This document shows positions 46,560 to 60,355 of a stretch of DNA of 64,000 bases, one piece after another (position 1 is the first letter of the stretch; each line of letters begins with the position of its first letter). This DNA comes from Scrofimicrobium canadense. Its GTDB lineage: Bacteria > Actinomycetota > Actinomycetes > Actinomycetales > Actinomycetaceae. The stretch covers positions 1 through 64,000 of the forward strand of contig NZ_VULO01000009.1 in assembly GCF_009696615.1 (NCBI RefSeq), in the 5' to 3' direction. The notes under the pieces are model-generated. The model was not told the origin of the DNA. It made no database searches and was given only the letters and a program-made list of their open reading frames with translations. Made by a program: the position numbers and the translations under genes.

Positions 46560-47117
46560 GTGCTCGATACAGCGCAGGATGCGATTACTCAAGGTGACCT
46601 GATAGTCATTCCCACCGATACTGTGTATGGCATTGCCGCAGACCCGTTCAGTTCAACAGCGGTAGATAGGCTTTTGGTAGCAAAAGGGAGAAGCCTGACA
46701 ATGCCGCCTCCCATCTTAGTGGCGGACATGGAGCAGGCGCTTTCGGTAGCGCAGGTGCCAGGTTCTTTGCAGGCACTATGGCCCGGTGCGGTGACAGTAA
46801 TTGTGAAGCCAATCAAAAAACTGGGGTGGGAGGCAGAAACTGTCGCTATAAGAGTCCCGGATTGGCAAAGTACCCGGAGCCTTCTATATGAGACGGGCCC
46901 CCTGGCTGTAACATCGGCCAATATCACGGGAATGCCGCCAGCAACCACTATCGAGATGGCTCAGGAGTATTTTGGAGACAGCGTAGCTGTCTATATTGAT
47001 GGGGGAGAGTCTCCCTTGGGGCTTGCTTCGACCATCGTTGACCTGACTGGAGTAACGCCAACACTTGTGCGAAGAGGCGCGGTAGAGTGGGATGACGTTA
47101 TGGCGGCTCTCAATTAG
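46560..47117 (+). CDS. threonylcarbamoyl-AMP synthase
   Basis: Sua5/YrdC/TsaC protein making threonylcarbamoyl-AMP for the t6A37 modification of tRNAs. About 185 residues, the single YrdC domain without the C-terminal Sua5 domain. VIPTDTVYGIAADPF and AKGRSLTMPPPILVAD are the ATP/substrate motifs, and VTSANITGMPP follows. Start is GTG at 46560 by the upstream TGGCACAAT; GTG at 46524 would add 12 residues that are not conserved. It precedes a WecA-like gene, as in other actinobacteria, but is separated from prmC by 10 kb. Confidence 0.92.
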   Translation: MLDTAQDAITQGDLIVIPTDTVYGIAADPFSSTAVDRLLVAKGRSLTMPPPILVADMEQALSVAQVPGSLQALWPGAVTVIVKPIKKLGWEAETVAIRVPDWQSTRSLLYETGPLAVTSANITGMPPATTIEMAQEYFGDSVAVYIDGGESPLGLASTIVDLTGVTPTLVRRGAVEWDDVMAALN

Positions 47118-47120
47118 ATA

Positions 47121-48338
47121 ATGCGCACTTACCTTCTTCTCATGTTCCTCGCTGCGGCGGTGACGATGCTTCTCACCCCAGCGGCTCGGCGTTTTGCACT
47201 GACTTTTAGAGTCCTCACCCCACTGCGTGAACGTGACGTACATACTGTGCCAACACCGCGCATGGGTGGCTTGGCTATGACTGCGGGATTTGCCACCGCG
47301 ATTATCCTTGGAAGCCAGATTCCTTTTCTTCATGAAGTTTTTTCAAACCGACCCGTTTGGGCGGTCTTATGTGGTGCTTTGGCTATCTGCCTACTGGGGA
47401 CAATTGACGATATTCTTGAGCTCGATTGGATGACAAAACTGGCGGGGCAGGTGCTTATCGCAGCTCTGATGGCCATGAACGGTGTTCAGCTCATTAGTTT
47501 CCCACTGTTTGGTCTCACGATCGGTTCCTCACGTCTATCGATACTGGTGTCGATCTTGGTCATCGTCACTATCATTAACGCCGTCAACTTTGTGGACGGG
47601 TTGGATGGCTTAGCCGCAGGTGTTCTGGCAATCGGGGGGGCCAGTTTTTTCACTTATTCGTATTTGCTCACCGTAGTGATGGACTCTGCATCATACGCGA
47701 CATCGGCAGCGGTCATCATGGCGGGCATGGTAGGTGCCTGTATTGGATTTTTGTGGTTCAACTTTCATCCAGCCTCCATCTTCATGGGTGATTCGGGTGC
47801 AATGGTGCTGGGGCTTTTGATCGCCTCGGCAGGAATCATCGTCACCGGGCAGGTTAGGCCCAACCTTCTTGAGGGGGACCCGATAATCACCAGTGTGCTA
47901 CCGCTGCTTCTTCCTCTAGTTGTCATCGTGATCCCTCTTGTCGATCTGGTCATTACTGCAGTGGGAAGAATTCTTCACGGAAAGAGTCCTACTACCGCTG
48001 ATCGGACTCACCTCCATGACCGGTTGCTCGATGCAGGACACTCACACCGTTCGGTGGTTTTAGTTCTGTGGGCATGGACGTTATTGCTATGTGCAGTAGG
48101 TGTGGCTCTTCTGGTAGTTCCCCTCCACATAGTGGCTATCAGCGGGACAATCGTTGCCCTACTACTTGTTCTTGTGACTGCCCAGCTTTTCCCCGGAATG
48201 AAACGTCCTAAAGGAATTGGGGTTCCAGGTGGGCGCACGGCGGTCGATGATGGCATCAAGGTCATCAGCCGTGGCCAATATGTTCACCCGTTCCGTCCGA
48301 CAGGGAAGGATCATCGTGAAGACTCTCAAGACACGTGA
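47121..48338 (+). CDS. undecaprenyl-phosphate N-acetylhexosamine-1-phosphate transferase (WecA/MraY family)
   Basis: A 405-residue, 11-helix membrane enzyme that starts lipid-linked glycan synthesis by moving GlcNAc-1-P to undecaprenyl phosphate. Motifs GTIDDILELD, INAVNFVDGLDGLAAG, IFMGDSGAM and HLHDRLLDAGHSH appear in order, giving the Mg and UDP-sugar sites. It starts 3 bp after sua5 and overlaps the atpI-like gene by 23 bp. In actinobacteria this homologue primes arabinogalactan or wall polysaccharides. Confidence 0.92.
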   Translation: MRTYLLLMFLAAAVTMLLTPAARRFALTFRVLTPLRERDVHTVPTPRMGGLAMTAGFATAIILGSQIPFLHEVFSNRPVWAVLCGALAICLLGTIDDILELDWMTKLAGQVLIAALMAMNGVQLISFPLFGLTIGSSRLSILVSILVIVTIINAVNFVDGLDGLAAGVLAIGGASFFTYSYLLTVVMDSASYATSAAVIMAGMVGACIGFLWFNFHPASIFMGDSGAMVLGLLIASAGIIVTGQVRPNLLEGDPIITSVLPLLLPLVVIVIPLVDLVITAVGRILHGKSPTTADRTHLHDRLLDAGHSHRSVVLVLWAWTLLLCAVGVALLVVPLHIVAISGTIVALLLVLVTAQLFPGMKRPKGIGVPGGRTAVDDGIKVISRGQYVHPFRPTGKDHREDSQDT

Positions 48339-48708
48339 GTATGCCCACCGAGTGCGATCGGGTCTCCAATGGGCTCTCGCCATTGTTGTCGTGGGCGGAC
48401 TGATTGCTACTCTATTGTTGCCTGGCAGACCCATAAGCTCTGCTCTGATTGGTATTGCCGCGGCCACAGTCATCATTGAGGTGAGTGCTTTCAGTATCTC
48501 CAAAATGGTCGATTCTGATGATCTAGGTATTGGGTGGGTGATTGCGGACTACCTGATCAAAATAGCCGCAATCGCGTTAGCTATCCTCATCCCCAAGTCG
48601 GTGGGAGGATTCAATTTGCCAGTCATAGCTGCGATCGTCGTCGCATCAATTGTGGTGACTCTGGTCATACAGTTGCGTTCCATGCAGGTCAAGTTGGAAG
48701 AATCATGA
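48316..48708 (+). CDS. AtpI-like membrane protein
   Basis: A 130-residue protein with four hydrophobic segments located where ATP synthase protein I lies, just before atpB. Similarity to AtpI is judged from size, topology and position more than from motifs. GTG at 48316 follows GGGAAGGA. AtpI assists c-ring assembly or Mg transport in other bacteria. Overlaps the WecA-like gene by 23 bp. Confidence 0.7.
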   Translation: MKTLKTREYAHRVRSGLQWALAIVVVGGLIATLLLPGRPISSALIGIAAATVIIEVSAFSISKMVDSDDLGIGWVIADYLIKIAAIALAILIPKSVGGFNLPVIAAIVVASIVVTLVIQLRSMQVKLEES

Positions 48709-48711
48709 GAT

Positions 48712-49939
<1,228 letters not shown>

Positions 49940-49941
49940 TC

Positions 49942-50508
49942 GTGATGGTATTTTTAGCAGCAGAAGCAGGCGAGGCTAGCTCAGGGAGCTCAAATCTTCT
50001 GCTTCCACCCGTATATGAGATCTTCTGGTCCGCCATCATATTCTTGGGACTGTGGATTGTCTTAGGCTTGGCCCTCAAGAAGATTTACGCCAAAATTGAT
50101 GAGCGCAACGAAGAAATCGAAGCTGGCTTAGACGCGGCTGCGCAATCTCAAGAACAGGCCGCGTTGGCAGAGCGTGAGCGCAAAGACCTTCTCCGGGATG
50201 CCAATGAGCAGGCACGTGAGGTGCGGGAGAAGGCCTCACAAGACGCTCAACGGATTGTTGCTCAAGCCAAGACAGAAGCTCAAAGTGAAGCAGCGCGTAT
50301 CACTGACAATGCTACGAAACAGATTGCAGCTGAGCGGGCGGCGGCCGAACTTACCCTGCGACGCGATGTTGGCGAGTTAGCGACTGAGCTAGCTGAGAAA
50401 ATCATCGGTGAAAAGCTCAAAGATGACGAGGTTTCGTCCCGAGTCATCGACCGCTTTATGGATCAGCTGGAATCCAGCATGGAAACTGAAGGAGCGAATG
50501 CTCAGTGA
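49942..50508 (+). CDS. atpF: ATP synthase subunit b
   Basis: 188-residue peripheral-stalk subunit: one N-terminal helix (about 22-45) and a long charged coiled coil rich in Ala, Glu and Gln. GTG at 49942 or ATG at 49945, only 2 bp after atpE, so translation is coupled. Its stop overlaps the atpH start (GTGA). Confidence 0.95.
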   Translation: MMVFLAAEAGEASSGSSNLLLPPVYEIFWSAIIFLGLWIVLGLALKKIYAKIDERNEEIEAGLDAAAQSQEQAALAERERKDLLRDANEQAREVREKASQDAQRIVAQAKTEAQSEAARITDNATKQIAAERAAAELTLRRDVGELATELAEKIIGEKLKDDEVSSRVIDRFMDQLESSMETEGANAQ

Positions 50509-51329
50509 GTGCGGAGCAGCTAAGTAACCTGGCGGAAGGCCGCTCGGTTTTAGAGACGGTAGTTACGTCTGCCGATGCGGATGTCATCGGTGCTGAGCTG
50601 CTAAACGCTGCCGACCTCATTTCAGGTAATTCGGGTCTGCTTCGAGCGTTCACCGATCAATCACGCAGTAGCGCAGACCGGGGTCGTCTTGCTGAGAAGA
50701 TATTTGCCGAGCATTGCACCGAATCAGTGCTGAGCGTCATTCGCACGATTGTGGTTCAGCATTGGTCTAGCCCAAAGGCATTTCTTGAAGCCTTAGAGAA
50801 CTTGGGGGTAACTGCCTATCTTTTAGGGGCCCGCCAACGAGCTGAACTGCGGTTGGTCCAGTCGGAGCTTTTCGCGGTAACTCAGCTTTTGTCCGATAGT
50901 CGAGATTTACGAATTCAGCTTTCGGAACTTGGCCAAGGAACGGTAGGTGCGCGTGCTGCTCTCATGGGGAAGATTCTGGGTGACAGTGTTCAGCCGACTA
51001 CTCGCGCCCTCGTGCAGCGTGCGGTGGAGCGGTCTCATCACGGTAGGCTGCTGCAAACCCTCAGAGAGTATGAAAAGCAAGCTGCTGAACTTGGCGGCAC
51101 GCAATTGGTCACCGTCGCTACTGCCCGAGATCTCACAGGCAGTCAGCGTGAACGCATGAAGAACTTGGTGGAACGTCAGTTGGGACATCCAGTCACACTC
51201 GCTGTGGCTGTAGATCCTGACTTGGTGGGCGGTTTCCGCATCAATTATGGCGAGGAAGCGGTGGACTCGTCTATCCGCTCAGACATCGCTAAAGCCAAAC
51301 GGGCTCTCACGCGCCCTAAGACAAGGTAG
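50505..51329 (+). CDS. atpH: ATP synthase subunit delta
   Basis: 274 residues, longer than the roughly 180 of E. coli delta, as usual in actinobacteria. The C-terminal signature [17 protein letters not shown] and the final [17 protein letters not shown] are recognisable. Links F1 to the b stalk. Start GTG overlaps the atpF stop. Confidence 0.95.
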   Translation: MSAEQLSNLAEGRSVLETVVTSADADVIGAELLNAADLISGNSGLLRAFTDQSRSSADRGRLAEKIFAEHCTESVLSVIRTIVVQHWSSPKAFLEALENLGVTAYLLGARQRAELRLVQSELFAVTQLLSDSRDLRIQLSELGQGTVGARAALMGKILGDSVQPTTRALVQRAVERSHHGRLLQTLREYEKQAAELGGTQLVTVATARDLTGSQRERMKNLVERQLGHPVTLAVAVDPDLVGGFRINYGEEAVDSSIRSDIAKAKRALTRPKTR

Positions 51330-51340
51330 AGGAACGGAAC

Positions 51341-52957
51341 ATGGCAGATCTGGGAATCAGTGTCGAAGATATTCGCGCTGCGCTTGACGACTATGTCGAG
51401 TCATACCAGCCAACAGGCGCCGAAGCCGAAGAGGTTGGGCACGTTACTGAGACAGCCGATGGTATCGCCCATGTCGAGGGGCTGCCAGGCGCGATGGCCA
51501 ATGAGCTCCTGCGCTTTGAAGATGGAACCTATGGCCTTGCCATGAACTTAGAGCCCCGCGAGATTGGCACGGTCGTGTTGGGCGACTTTGGTGGTATCGA
51601 AGAGGGCCAGGAGGTACGTCGCACTGGTGAGGTTCTCTCCGTTCCGGTGGGGGACGGCTACCTCGGTCGCGTCGTTGATCCCTTAGGCGCACCCCTTGAC
51701 GGCTTGGGGGAAATCAAAGATATTGAGGGACGGCGTGCCCTAGAGCTCCAGGCCCCCGGTGTGATGGCTCGTAAGTCGGTGCATGAACCACTTCAGACTG
51801 GCCTCAAAGCTATCGACTCAATGATTCCGATTGGCCGTGGGCAGCGTCAGCTGATCATTGGAGATCGTCAGACTGGCAAGACAGCTATTGCGTTGGACAC
51901 CATTCTCAACCAGCGGGAAAACTGGTTGTCAGGTGATCCGCAGAAACAGGTTCGTTGTATTTACGTTGCGATTGGTCAAAAGGGGTCAACTATTGCATCG
52001 GTGCGTCAAACACTTGCTGATGCTGGAGCGCTGGATTACACAACAATCGTCGCCTCCCCAGCCTCTGACCCAGCTGGCTTCAAATACTTAGCCCCCTATA
52101 CGGGGTCGGCTATTGGCCAGCACTGGATGTACGAAGGAAAGCACGTTCTTATCATCTTTGATGATCTTTCGAAGCAGGCTGAAGCCTACCGTGCAGTGTC
52201 CCTGCTTTTGCGACGTCCACCGGGCCGTGAAGCGTATCCTGGCGACGTGTTCTACTTGCATTCGCGTCTCTTGGAACGCTGCGCAAAGCTCTCCGATGAA
52301 CTAGGTGGCGGTTCAATGACGGGGCTTCCGATCATCGAAACCAAAGCAAACGACGTGTCAGCCTATATTCCGACCAACGTTATTTCGATTACTGACGGAC
52401 AGATATTCCTTCAGTCGGATCTTTTCAACGCCAATCAGCGCCCAGCTGTTGACGTAGGTATCTCAGTATCCCGTGTGGGTGGTGACGCTCAGATCAAGGC
52501 AATGAAGAAGGTGGCTGGTACTCTCAAGCTTACTTTGGCCCAGTACCGATCCATGGCAGCTTTTGCCATGTTTGCCTCAGACTTGGATGAAACCACTCGA
52601 AAGCAGCTCATCCGCGGTGAGCGTCTCATGGAACTGCTTAAGCAATCGCAAAACTCGCCGATGAAGGTTCAAGACCAGGTTGTCGTGATTTGGGCCGGAA
52701 CTAACGGTTTCTTGGATGATTTGACTCTTGATCAAGTTCGCCCATTCCAAGACGGTCTATTAGATTACGTGGGAGCGCATTCGAAGGTCCTGGAAACTAT
52801 CGCAGATACGGGCCTGCTCGAATCAGACACGGAAGAAGAACTGCGGCGCGTAGTTACTGAGTACCACGATACTTACCTGACCGAAACCGCAAGCGATTCC
52901 GGTGAGGTTGAAGCACACCGCACAGAAGAGACAATTTCGACTGCGCGGAAGGGCTAG
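51341..52957 (+). CDS. atpA: ATP synthase subunit alpha
   Basis: 538-residue F1 alpha subunit. Walker A-like [13 protein letters not shown] near residue 170 and the alpha signature [17 protein letters not shown] are intact. GAGGAACGG precedes the ATG. Eleven bp follow atpH. Confidence 0.98.
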   Translation: MADLGISVEDIRAALDDYVESYQPTGAEAEEVGHVTETADGIAHVEGLPGAMANELLRFEDGTYGLAMNLEPREIGTVVLGDFGGIEEGQEVRRTGEVLSVPVGDGYLGRVVDPLGAPLDGLGEIKDIEGRRALELQAPGVMARKSVHEPLQTGLKAIDSMIPIGRGQRQLIIGDRQTGKTAIALDTILNQRENWLSGDPQKQVRCIYVAIGQKGSTIASVRQTLADAGALDYTTIVASPASDPAGFKYLAPYTGSAIGQHWMYEGKHVLIIFDDLSKQAEAYRAVSLLLRRPPGREAYPGDVFYLHSRLLERCAKLSDELGGGSMTGLPIIETKANDVSAYIPTNVISITDGQIFLQSDLFNANQRPAVDVGISVSRVGGDAQIKAMKKVAGTLKLTLAQYRSMAAFAMFASDLDETTRKQLIRGERLMELLKQSQNSPMKVQDQVVVIWAGTNGFLDDLTLDQVRPFQDGLLDYVGAHSKVLETIADTGLLESDTEEELRRVVTEYHDTYLTETASDSGEVEAHRTEETISTARKG

Positions 52958-52962
52958 TCTCG

Positions 52963-55617
<2,655 letters not shown>

Positions 55618-55618
<1 letters not shown>

Positions 55619-56010
55619 TGACCGGCTGGGCGCTGGCAGTGCTGGGCGTATTGTGTGCGTGCGGTCTTTTCATCATTGTTCGGTTGTGGCGCCTCAGTAC
55701 GTTGCGTTATTCCTTTCGTGCGCTGCTACGCACTCCCGGTGGCCAATGGCGGCGCGGTTTTGCATGCTACGGTGCCACCAATATGGCATGGTATTCTTTG
55801 GTCCGGTTCGCGATAGCGCCGGACCTTTTGCTTCCCCGGACAACTCTCGAAGTCGTGGGAAAACCTGTTCAAGATCACTCTGAAGGCACTACGACTCTGT
55901 GGCTGCAGTCAGGGGATGATCGCTGGGAGCTGGTAGTCTCGACGGGTGATTACACAGGTTTGCTTTCGTGGATTGACTCAAACCCTCCCAGTGAATCCCG
56001 AGAGTTCTAA
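55618..56010 (+). CDS. DUF2550 family membrane protein
   Basis: 130 residues with one N-terminal helix (3-22) and a cytoplasmic beta-rich domain (RRGFACYGATNMAWYSLVRF). The family is confined to actinobacteria and lies after atpC in them too, but its function is unknown. ATG overlaps the atpC stop by one base. Confidence 0.85.
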
Positions 56011-56048
56011 AGTAGTGGACGCGATGTCGAAATATAGAGGTCAATAAC

Positions 56049-56741
56049 ATGCGACTGGTAATTGCAGATTGCTCGGTGGACTACTCTGGGCGACTTGACG
56101 CTCATCTGCCACGAGCAACCCGCGTGTTGATGCTCAAAGCTGATGGCTCAGTTTTGGTTCATTCCGATGGAGGATCATATAAGCCTTTGAATTGGATGTC
56201 GCCACCATGCCGCGTGGAAGTTATTGAACCTGATGAGTCCGATGCGGGAGTACAAGAAGTCTGGCAGGTGATCCCTCTCAAATCTGATGGTGAATTGCGC
56301 GTACGTATCTACGGAATAGTAGCCGATATCGAGCAAGACCTTGGTGTTGACCCGGGGCTCACAAAAGATGGAGTGGAAGCACACCTCCAAGAGCTCTTGG
56401 CGCAACAGGTCCCTACAATATTGGGGACTGGTTGGACACTGCTACGACGCGAGCACCCAACGCCTATTGGGCCGGTTGATCTTTTAGTATATGACCCTGA
56501 AGGTAAACCGGTTGCTATAGAGGTAAAGCGGCGCGGTGGTATTGATGGGGTTGAACAGTTGACACGGTATCTAGAGCTACTGGGGCGGGAAGAACGTTAC
56601 CGGGAGATTCGCGGGATTTTTGCGGCTCAAGAAATCGCCAAGCAGGCGCGAACTCTGGCAGAAGATCGCGGTATCGAATGTCTTATCTTGGATTATCAGG
56701 CAATGCGCGGAATGGATAACGCCGAGGATCGGCTGTTCTGA
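56049..56741 (+). CDS. nucS: mismatch endonuclease NucS
   Basis: 230-residue NucS/EndoMS, which cuts both strands at mismatches and replaces MutS-MutL in actinobacteria and archaea. N-terminal domain starts [20 protein letters not shown]; the nuclease motif is in [12 protein letters not shown] and [16 protein letters not shown], giving the D and ExK residues. A C-terminal clamp-binding tail ends in AEDRLF. GAGGTCAATAAC precedes the ATG. The following zinc-ribbon gene overlaps by TGATG. Confidence 0.96.
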   Translation: MRLVIADCSVDYSGRLDAHLPRATRVLMLKADGSVLVHSDGGSYKPLNWMSPPCRVEVIEPDESDAGVQEVWQVIPLKSDGELRVRIYGIVADIEQDLGVDPGLTKDGVEAHLQELLAQQVPTILGTGWTLLRREHPTPIGPVDLLVYDPEGKPVAIEVKRRGGIDGVEQLTRYLELLGREERYREIRGIFAAQEIAKQARTLAEDRGIECLILDYQAMRGMDNAEDRLF

Positions 56742-57028
56742 TGGCAAGGCGTAGCTCGAAGCGGCCCTGGGGGCAGGAACATCGGCCCCTACACCTGTCG
56801 GCGTCTATAGCGCGCACAGAAGTTGGCGGGGATGGTCGCAGGTATCAGGTACAGCGAGTAGTAAAGGCAAAAAAAGAATATATATGTCCCGGGTGTGGAA
56901 GGCCGATTTTTGTGGGAAGTGAACATATTGTTGCCTGGCCTGAGGAAGACCAAGCATGGCGCGGAGTCGGTATAGAGGCTCGCAGACACTGGCACACAAG
57001 TTGCTGGGAACGTGGGCTGTGGGCGTAA
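56741..57028 (+). CDS. small zinc-binding conserved protein
   Basis: 95 residues. A basic N-terminus (ARRSSKRPWG) leads to a likely zinc site with Cys49, Cys52 (CPGC), His62, His83/His85 and Cys88 (HWHTSCW), resembling an HNH-like or treble-clef finger without obvious catalytic residues. It overlaps the nucS stop by one base, suggesting a role connected with NucS or shared expression. Family name not certain; function unknown. Confidence 0.75.
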   Translation: MARRSSKRPWGQEHRPLHLSASIARTEVGGDGRRYQVQRVVKAKKEYICPGCGRPIFVGSEHIVAWPEEDQAWRGVGIEARRHWHTSCWERGLWA

Positions 57029-57108
57029 TCGCGTTCTTTCACTTTGTTGCTCTTTAGTAACAGTGGTAACGTCATTCTGAATCGGCAGACTCTGGGAAAG
57101 GGTGCCTG

Positions 57109-58422
57109 GTGGCAGCAGCGAAAAGGTTTTGGCTTGCGATCGTCCTTGCGATCGTGGGAGTAGTAGCCCTAGTATTCGGTATTCTGGCTGCCACAATATG
57201 GCAGCCAGCTCAACATATTTCCGCATCCGCAGATCCCGACGAACCTTTTGTCATGGTGCGAGAAGGAGTTCTTGGTCTCTATGGCAACGAGGTCACCGTC
57301 ACTCTCACTGCTGATGATCCTGATGATTATGTGTGGATGGCTTCGGGACTGGGCCCTGATGTGAGTGCGTGGCTTCATGGACACGACTTCAACGTCATTA
57401 CCGGCACCGAGTCAATGACTCAACTTGCTATGGAAAAGCAGGGTGTAGGGACGTCACAATCTGGTGATGAGCAGTCCGGCATGGAAACCTCTCAGTCAGA
57501 TGAGGCAGCACAATCAGAAGACGTATCCGAGGAACCATCCACCGAAGATACCGCGCAGGCGCAGTCTGGAGAAGTATCTCAGTCTGGTGCAGAACCGCCG
57601 GTAAGCCCTATTCAGTCAGACATGTGGTCAAATATGCGTGAAGGCAAGGGAGAGCTTGCTGTCCCTCTCTCCGGTGAGGGCCTTTCTAGTGTTCTCCTCA
57701 TCAGTGGTAACGGTACTGACCCGGCCCCTAAAGTTACACTTACTTGGGAATATCCACGCCCCAATGTTGCAGCATGGATCCTTTTCCCAGTTGCATGCGT
57801 ATTTATTCTTCTATCTATTGCGGTAGCTATAGCTGTGAGTGCGCGAACACGTCGCCTCAATAAAGCTAAGAAGACTCTTAGTGATCGTGCAGCAGCAGAT
57901 GAAATGGCTACCGGCGCCGTTCCGATTGAAGAGGTGAAGAGCAAGCTTAAGCCCACCCCCGAAGAACCGTCTGAAGCTGAGGTACCTGAAAGCGAAGAGT
58001 CTCCTGTGGAGCAGTCCGAAGAACTGCAGACATTCGCGCCGCCCGCTGAGAATGAGCCTGCTGTGGTCACTGGTGATGCGGAACCACCTCGGACAGAAGA
58101 GGAAGCACCTCAGCACCATGAAAGAACCGAGGCGGTTGATGAACGCACGGAGCTTGTCACTACCGAATCGGGAATGATGAACTTGGCGGCCCTACAGGGT
58201 GGTGGACGCTTCCCGACCCGGCGGGCTTTACGTGATGCGAGAGCACGAGGCATTGAAAAACTGGTCGTTGAAGGTGTGGACTACTCTACGACGTCGATCC
58301 CTCCGTCCCCTAAGTCAGAGACTTCATTATCTGAAACCACGATTCCCCCCACCTCTATCAAATGGCGCTCAAAGAAAGGGGCTGCGAAGTTCGGCTCTGG
58401 AAAACCGAAGGACCAGAAGTGA
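57109..58422 (+). CDS. two-helix membrane protein with acidic linker, unknown
   Basis: 437 residues. Helix 1 at 6-28, an extracytoplasmic part at 29-220, helix 2 at about 221-245, then a Glu/Pro/Ser-rich cytoplasmic tail. Within the outer part, residues 114-165 are a low-complexity stretch of repeated Ser-Gln-Ser-Gly/Asp units. The tail ends with a conserved-looking segment RFPTRRALRDARARGI and KGAAKFGSGKP. GTG at 57109 follows GGGAAAGGG. Overlaps the lipoprotein gene by GTGA; no family recognised. Confidence 0.75.
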   Translation: MAAAKRFWLAIVLAIVGVVALVFGILAATIWQPAQHISASADPDEPFVMVREGVLGLYGNEVTVTLTADDPDDYVWMASGLGPDVSAWLHGHDFNVITGTESMTQLAMEKQGVGTSQSGDEQSGMETSQSDEAAQSEDVSEEPSTEDTAQAQSGEVSQSGAEPPVSPIQSDMWSNMREGKGELAVPLSGEGLSSVLLISGNGTDPAPKVTLTWEYPRPNVAAWILFPVACVFILLSIAVAIAVSARTRRLNKAKKTLSDRAAADEMATGAVPIEEVKSKLKPTPEEPSEAEVPESEESPVEQSEELQTFAPPAENEPAVVTGDAEPPRTEEEAPQHHERTEAVDERTELVTTESGMMNLAALQGGGRFPTRRALRDARARGIEKLVVEGVDYSTTSIPPSPKSETSLSETTIPPTSIKWRSKKGAAKFGSGKPKDQK

Positions 58423-59468
58423 AAACGAAAGCAAACTGGACAGCGCTGATTGTGGGTGTGGCTGCACTATCTCTCTCAGGATGTGCCCCAGATTCGCGCG
58501 AGGTGACGGCGCAATCGTATGAAGTTCTTGCTACAGATGGTCAGTCAAACGCGATGTCAGGAGAGATCGCCGCAGCTCCCGTATTGGATGAAGCGCAAAT
58601 CCGCAAGATTGTTGCCGGAGTGCAAGACGTACTAGATAGTGCCCAAGAGAGTGGTGATCCTGCGGTCCTCAGTGAAAGACTCACGGGATCCGCTTTGGCA
58701 ATGCGCACTGCTGAGATGGTTCGTGCGCAAAAAACCGGCAAAGAACTGGCTCCTCTAGAAATAGAGATCAACGTGGCTTCTGCGACAGTTGCGCAGTCTT
58801 TCCCTCGAACGCTTCTTGTGGGTTCTTCCGCATCAGCTGACGATCCCGCTGAAGTGTTTTTGTTTACTCAAGCCGATGCCAAGTCAGACTACATGCTAGA
58901 GAACTGGGTACGTGTCGTGGGAGGTAACTCGATCCACGGGGTGGCTATTGACGAGGGATCTCAGACTCTGACTGCCGATGATGAGGGGGGAATTATGTCT
59001 CCCGACGAGGTGGTACAGATGTATGCGTCTTTTTTGAAAGACCCTGATAACGCAGACTTTCAGGTATTTGTCGATGACACTTTCTCTCCGAAGCAACGTG
59101 AAGAAATCACTCAGCTGCGCACTGCAGTGGAACAAGTTGGCACCATAGGTTTTGATGCGTGGCCTTCCGACTATCCCGTCACCGGAGTCACGTTGGCCTC
59201 TGGGGAAGGCCTCTTTGCGGCCTCACTCAAAACCAGTACTACGTATCAACGCACAGTGGCAGATTCAAAAATGGCGGTCGGTGGTACTGCGGCATCGTAC
59301 CTCGACAACGCTGATGTTATTGGCACTGTCACTGTCAACTACCTTGTCAACTTCTTTTTCCTTTTGCCGCCTCAAGACTCACAAGAATCTATTCGCATCG
59401 TTGGTGTAGAACGAGCAATCGAGAGCGTCAGCCGAGATGACGCTGCAAAGCCCGAAGGAGAAGAATAA
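58419..59468 (+). CDS. lipoprotein of unknown function
   Basis: 349 residues with a lipobox LSGC, Cys22, after a hydrophobic signal. The mature part is alpha/beta, acidic and without recognised motif. GTG at 58419 overlaps the previous stop (GTGA). It lies between the two-helix membrane protein and the thioredoxin-like protein, so all three are probably one envelope-related unit. Confidence 0.8.
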   Translation: MKTKANWTALIVGVAALSLSGCAPDSREVTAQSYEVLATDGQSNAMSGEIAAAPVLDEAQIRKIVAGVQDVLDSAQESGDPAVLSERLTGSALAMRTAEMVRAQKTGKELAPLEIEINVASATVAQSFPRTLLVGSSASADDPAEVFLFTQADAKSDYMLENWVRVVGGNSIHGVAIDEGSQTLTADDEGGIMSPDEVVQMYASFLKDPDNADFQVFVDDTFSPKQREEITQLRTAVEQVGTIGFDAWPSDYPVTGVTLASGEGLFAASLKTSTTYQRTVADSKMAVGGTAASYLDNADVIGTVTVNYLVNFFFLLPPQDSQESIRIVGVERAIESVSRDDAAKPEGEE

Positions 59469-59471
59469 TTC

Positions 59472-60338
59472 ATGGTTGAAGAGAATGTAGCTTCTGGTGG
59501 ACCATCCCAGTTTGGCGCAGTGGACCTTTCATCTGCGGCACAGGCGTCAGAACCAAGCGGCGGAGGAATCAATGTTCCTCTGATTGCCACCGTCAATGAG
59601 GCTAATTTTGAAGAGCAAATGGGATTGTCACAGACTGTGCCAGTCATTTTGCTTTTCATTTCTTCTGCGTCCCTTGCCTCCACTCAAGCAACGCGTGAAG
59701 TCGAGAACGTCGTTCGTTCACAAGCTGGTGCGGTTGCTTTGCGAACAATTGATGTGTCGCAAGAGCCGGGCATTGCTCAAGCATTGCAGATTCAGAATGT
59801 CCCATCGGCAATGGCCCTGGTAGCGCGCCGCCCAGTCCCTCTTTTTGAAGGCGCCCCCACAAAGGAACAGCTAGTGTCACTTATCGACCAGCTTCTCCAG
59901 GCGGCTCCCCAACTTGGTGTGACTGGACGCGTGGCCGTGAGCGAAGAACAACTGGAAAAACCGGTTCCTGACACTCATTTGGCTCCGCGCGCAGCAGAAG
60001 ATGCCGACAACTGGGAAGAAGCCGTTCAGCTGTGGAAAAAAGTATTGGCGAATGACCCCGGCGATAAGGAAGCAAAGGTTGCTCTGTCGCGAGCTGAGTT
60101 CGAAGCTAGGCAGCAGGCCGAAGGACAGTCAGAGTCTGTGCTGTCTCGCGCGGATTCACTCTTTGCCTCCGGGGCAGAAGAACAGGCTTTTGACCTTCTT
60201 TTAGGTGAGATTGCAGATGCAGAGGATGAAGCTGATAAAGAAAAGGCCCGCGAACGCCTAGTCCAGTTGCTTGGACTGGCAGTCGATAAAGACGCGGTCA
60301 AACGGGCGCGTTCGCGCCTCACGGCGTTGCTCTTTTAG
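59472..60338 (+). CDS. YbbN-like thioredoxin/TPR protein without CxxC
   Basis: 288 residues, no signal peptide. Residues 40-145 have the thioredoxin fold pattern (VPVILLFISSASLASTQ, VPSAMALVARRPVPLFEG) but the CxxC site is SASLAS, so it cannot act as an oxidoreductase. Residues 170-288 form TPR-like helices (NWEEAVQLWKKVLANDPGD). The layout is that of YbbN/CnoX co-chaperones. It starts 3 bp after the lipoprotein gene. Confidence 0.8.
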   Translation: MVEENVASGGPSQFGAVDLSSAAQASEPSGGGINVPLIATVNEANFEEQMGLSQTVPVILLFISSASLASTQATREVENVVRSQAGAVALRTIDVSQEPGIAQALQIQNVPSAMALVARRPVPLFEGAPTKEQLVSLIDQLLQAAPQLGVTGRVAVSEEQLEKPVPDTHLAPRAAEDADNWEEAVQLWKKVLANDPGDKEAKVALSRAEFEARQQAEGQSESVLSRADSLFASGAEEQAFDLLLGEIADAEDEADKEKARERLVQLLGLAVDKDAVKRARSRLTALLF

Positions 60339-60355
60339 TAGCTGCCTTATAGTCC

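Noticed and set aside
56789-57226. 145-codon antisense frame across the zinc-ribbon gene
   Set aside because: The sense gene has a conserved zinc motif and overlaps nucS precisely; the antisense frame has no start context or family.
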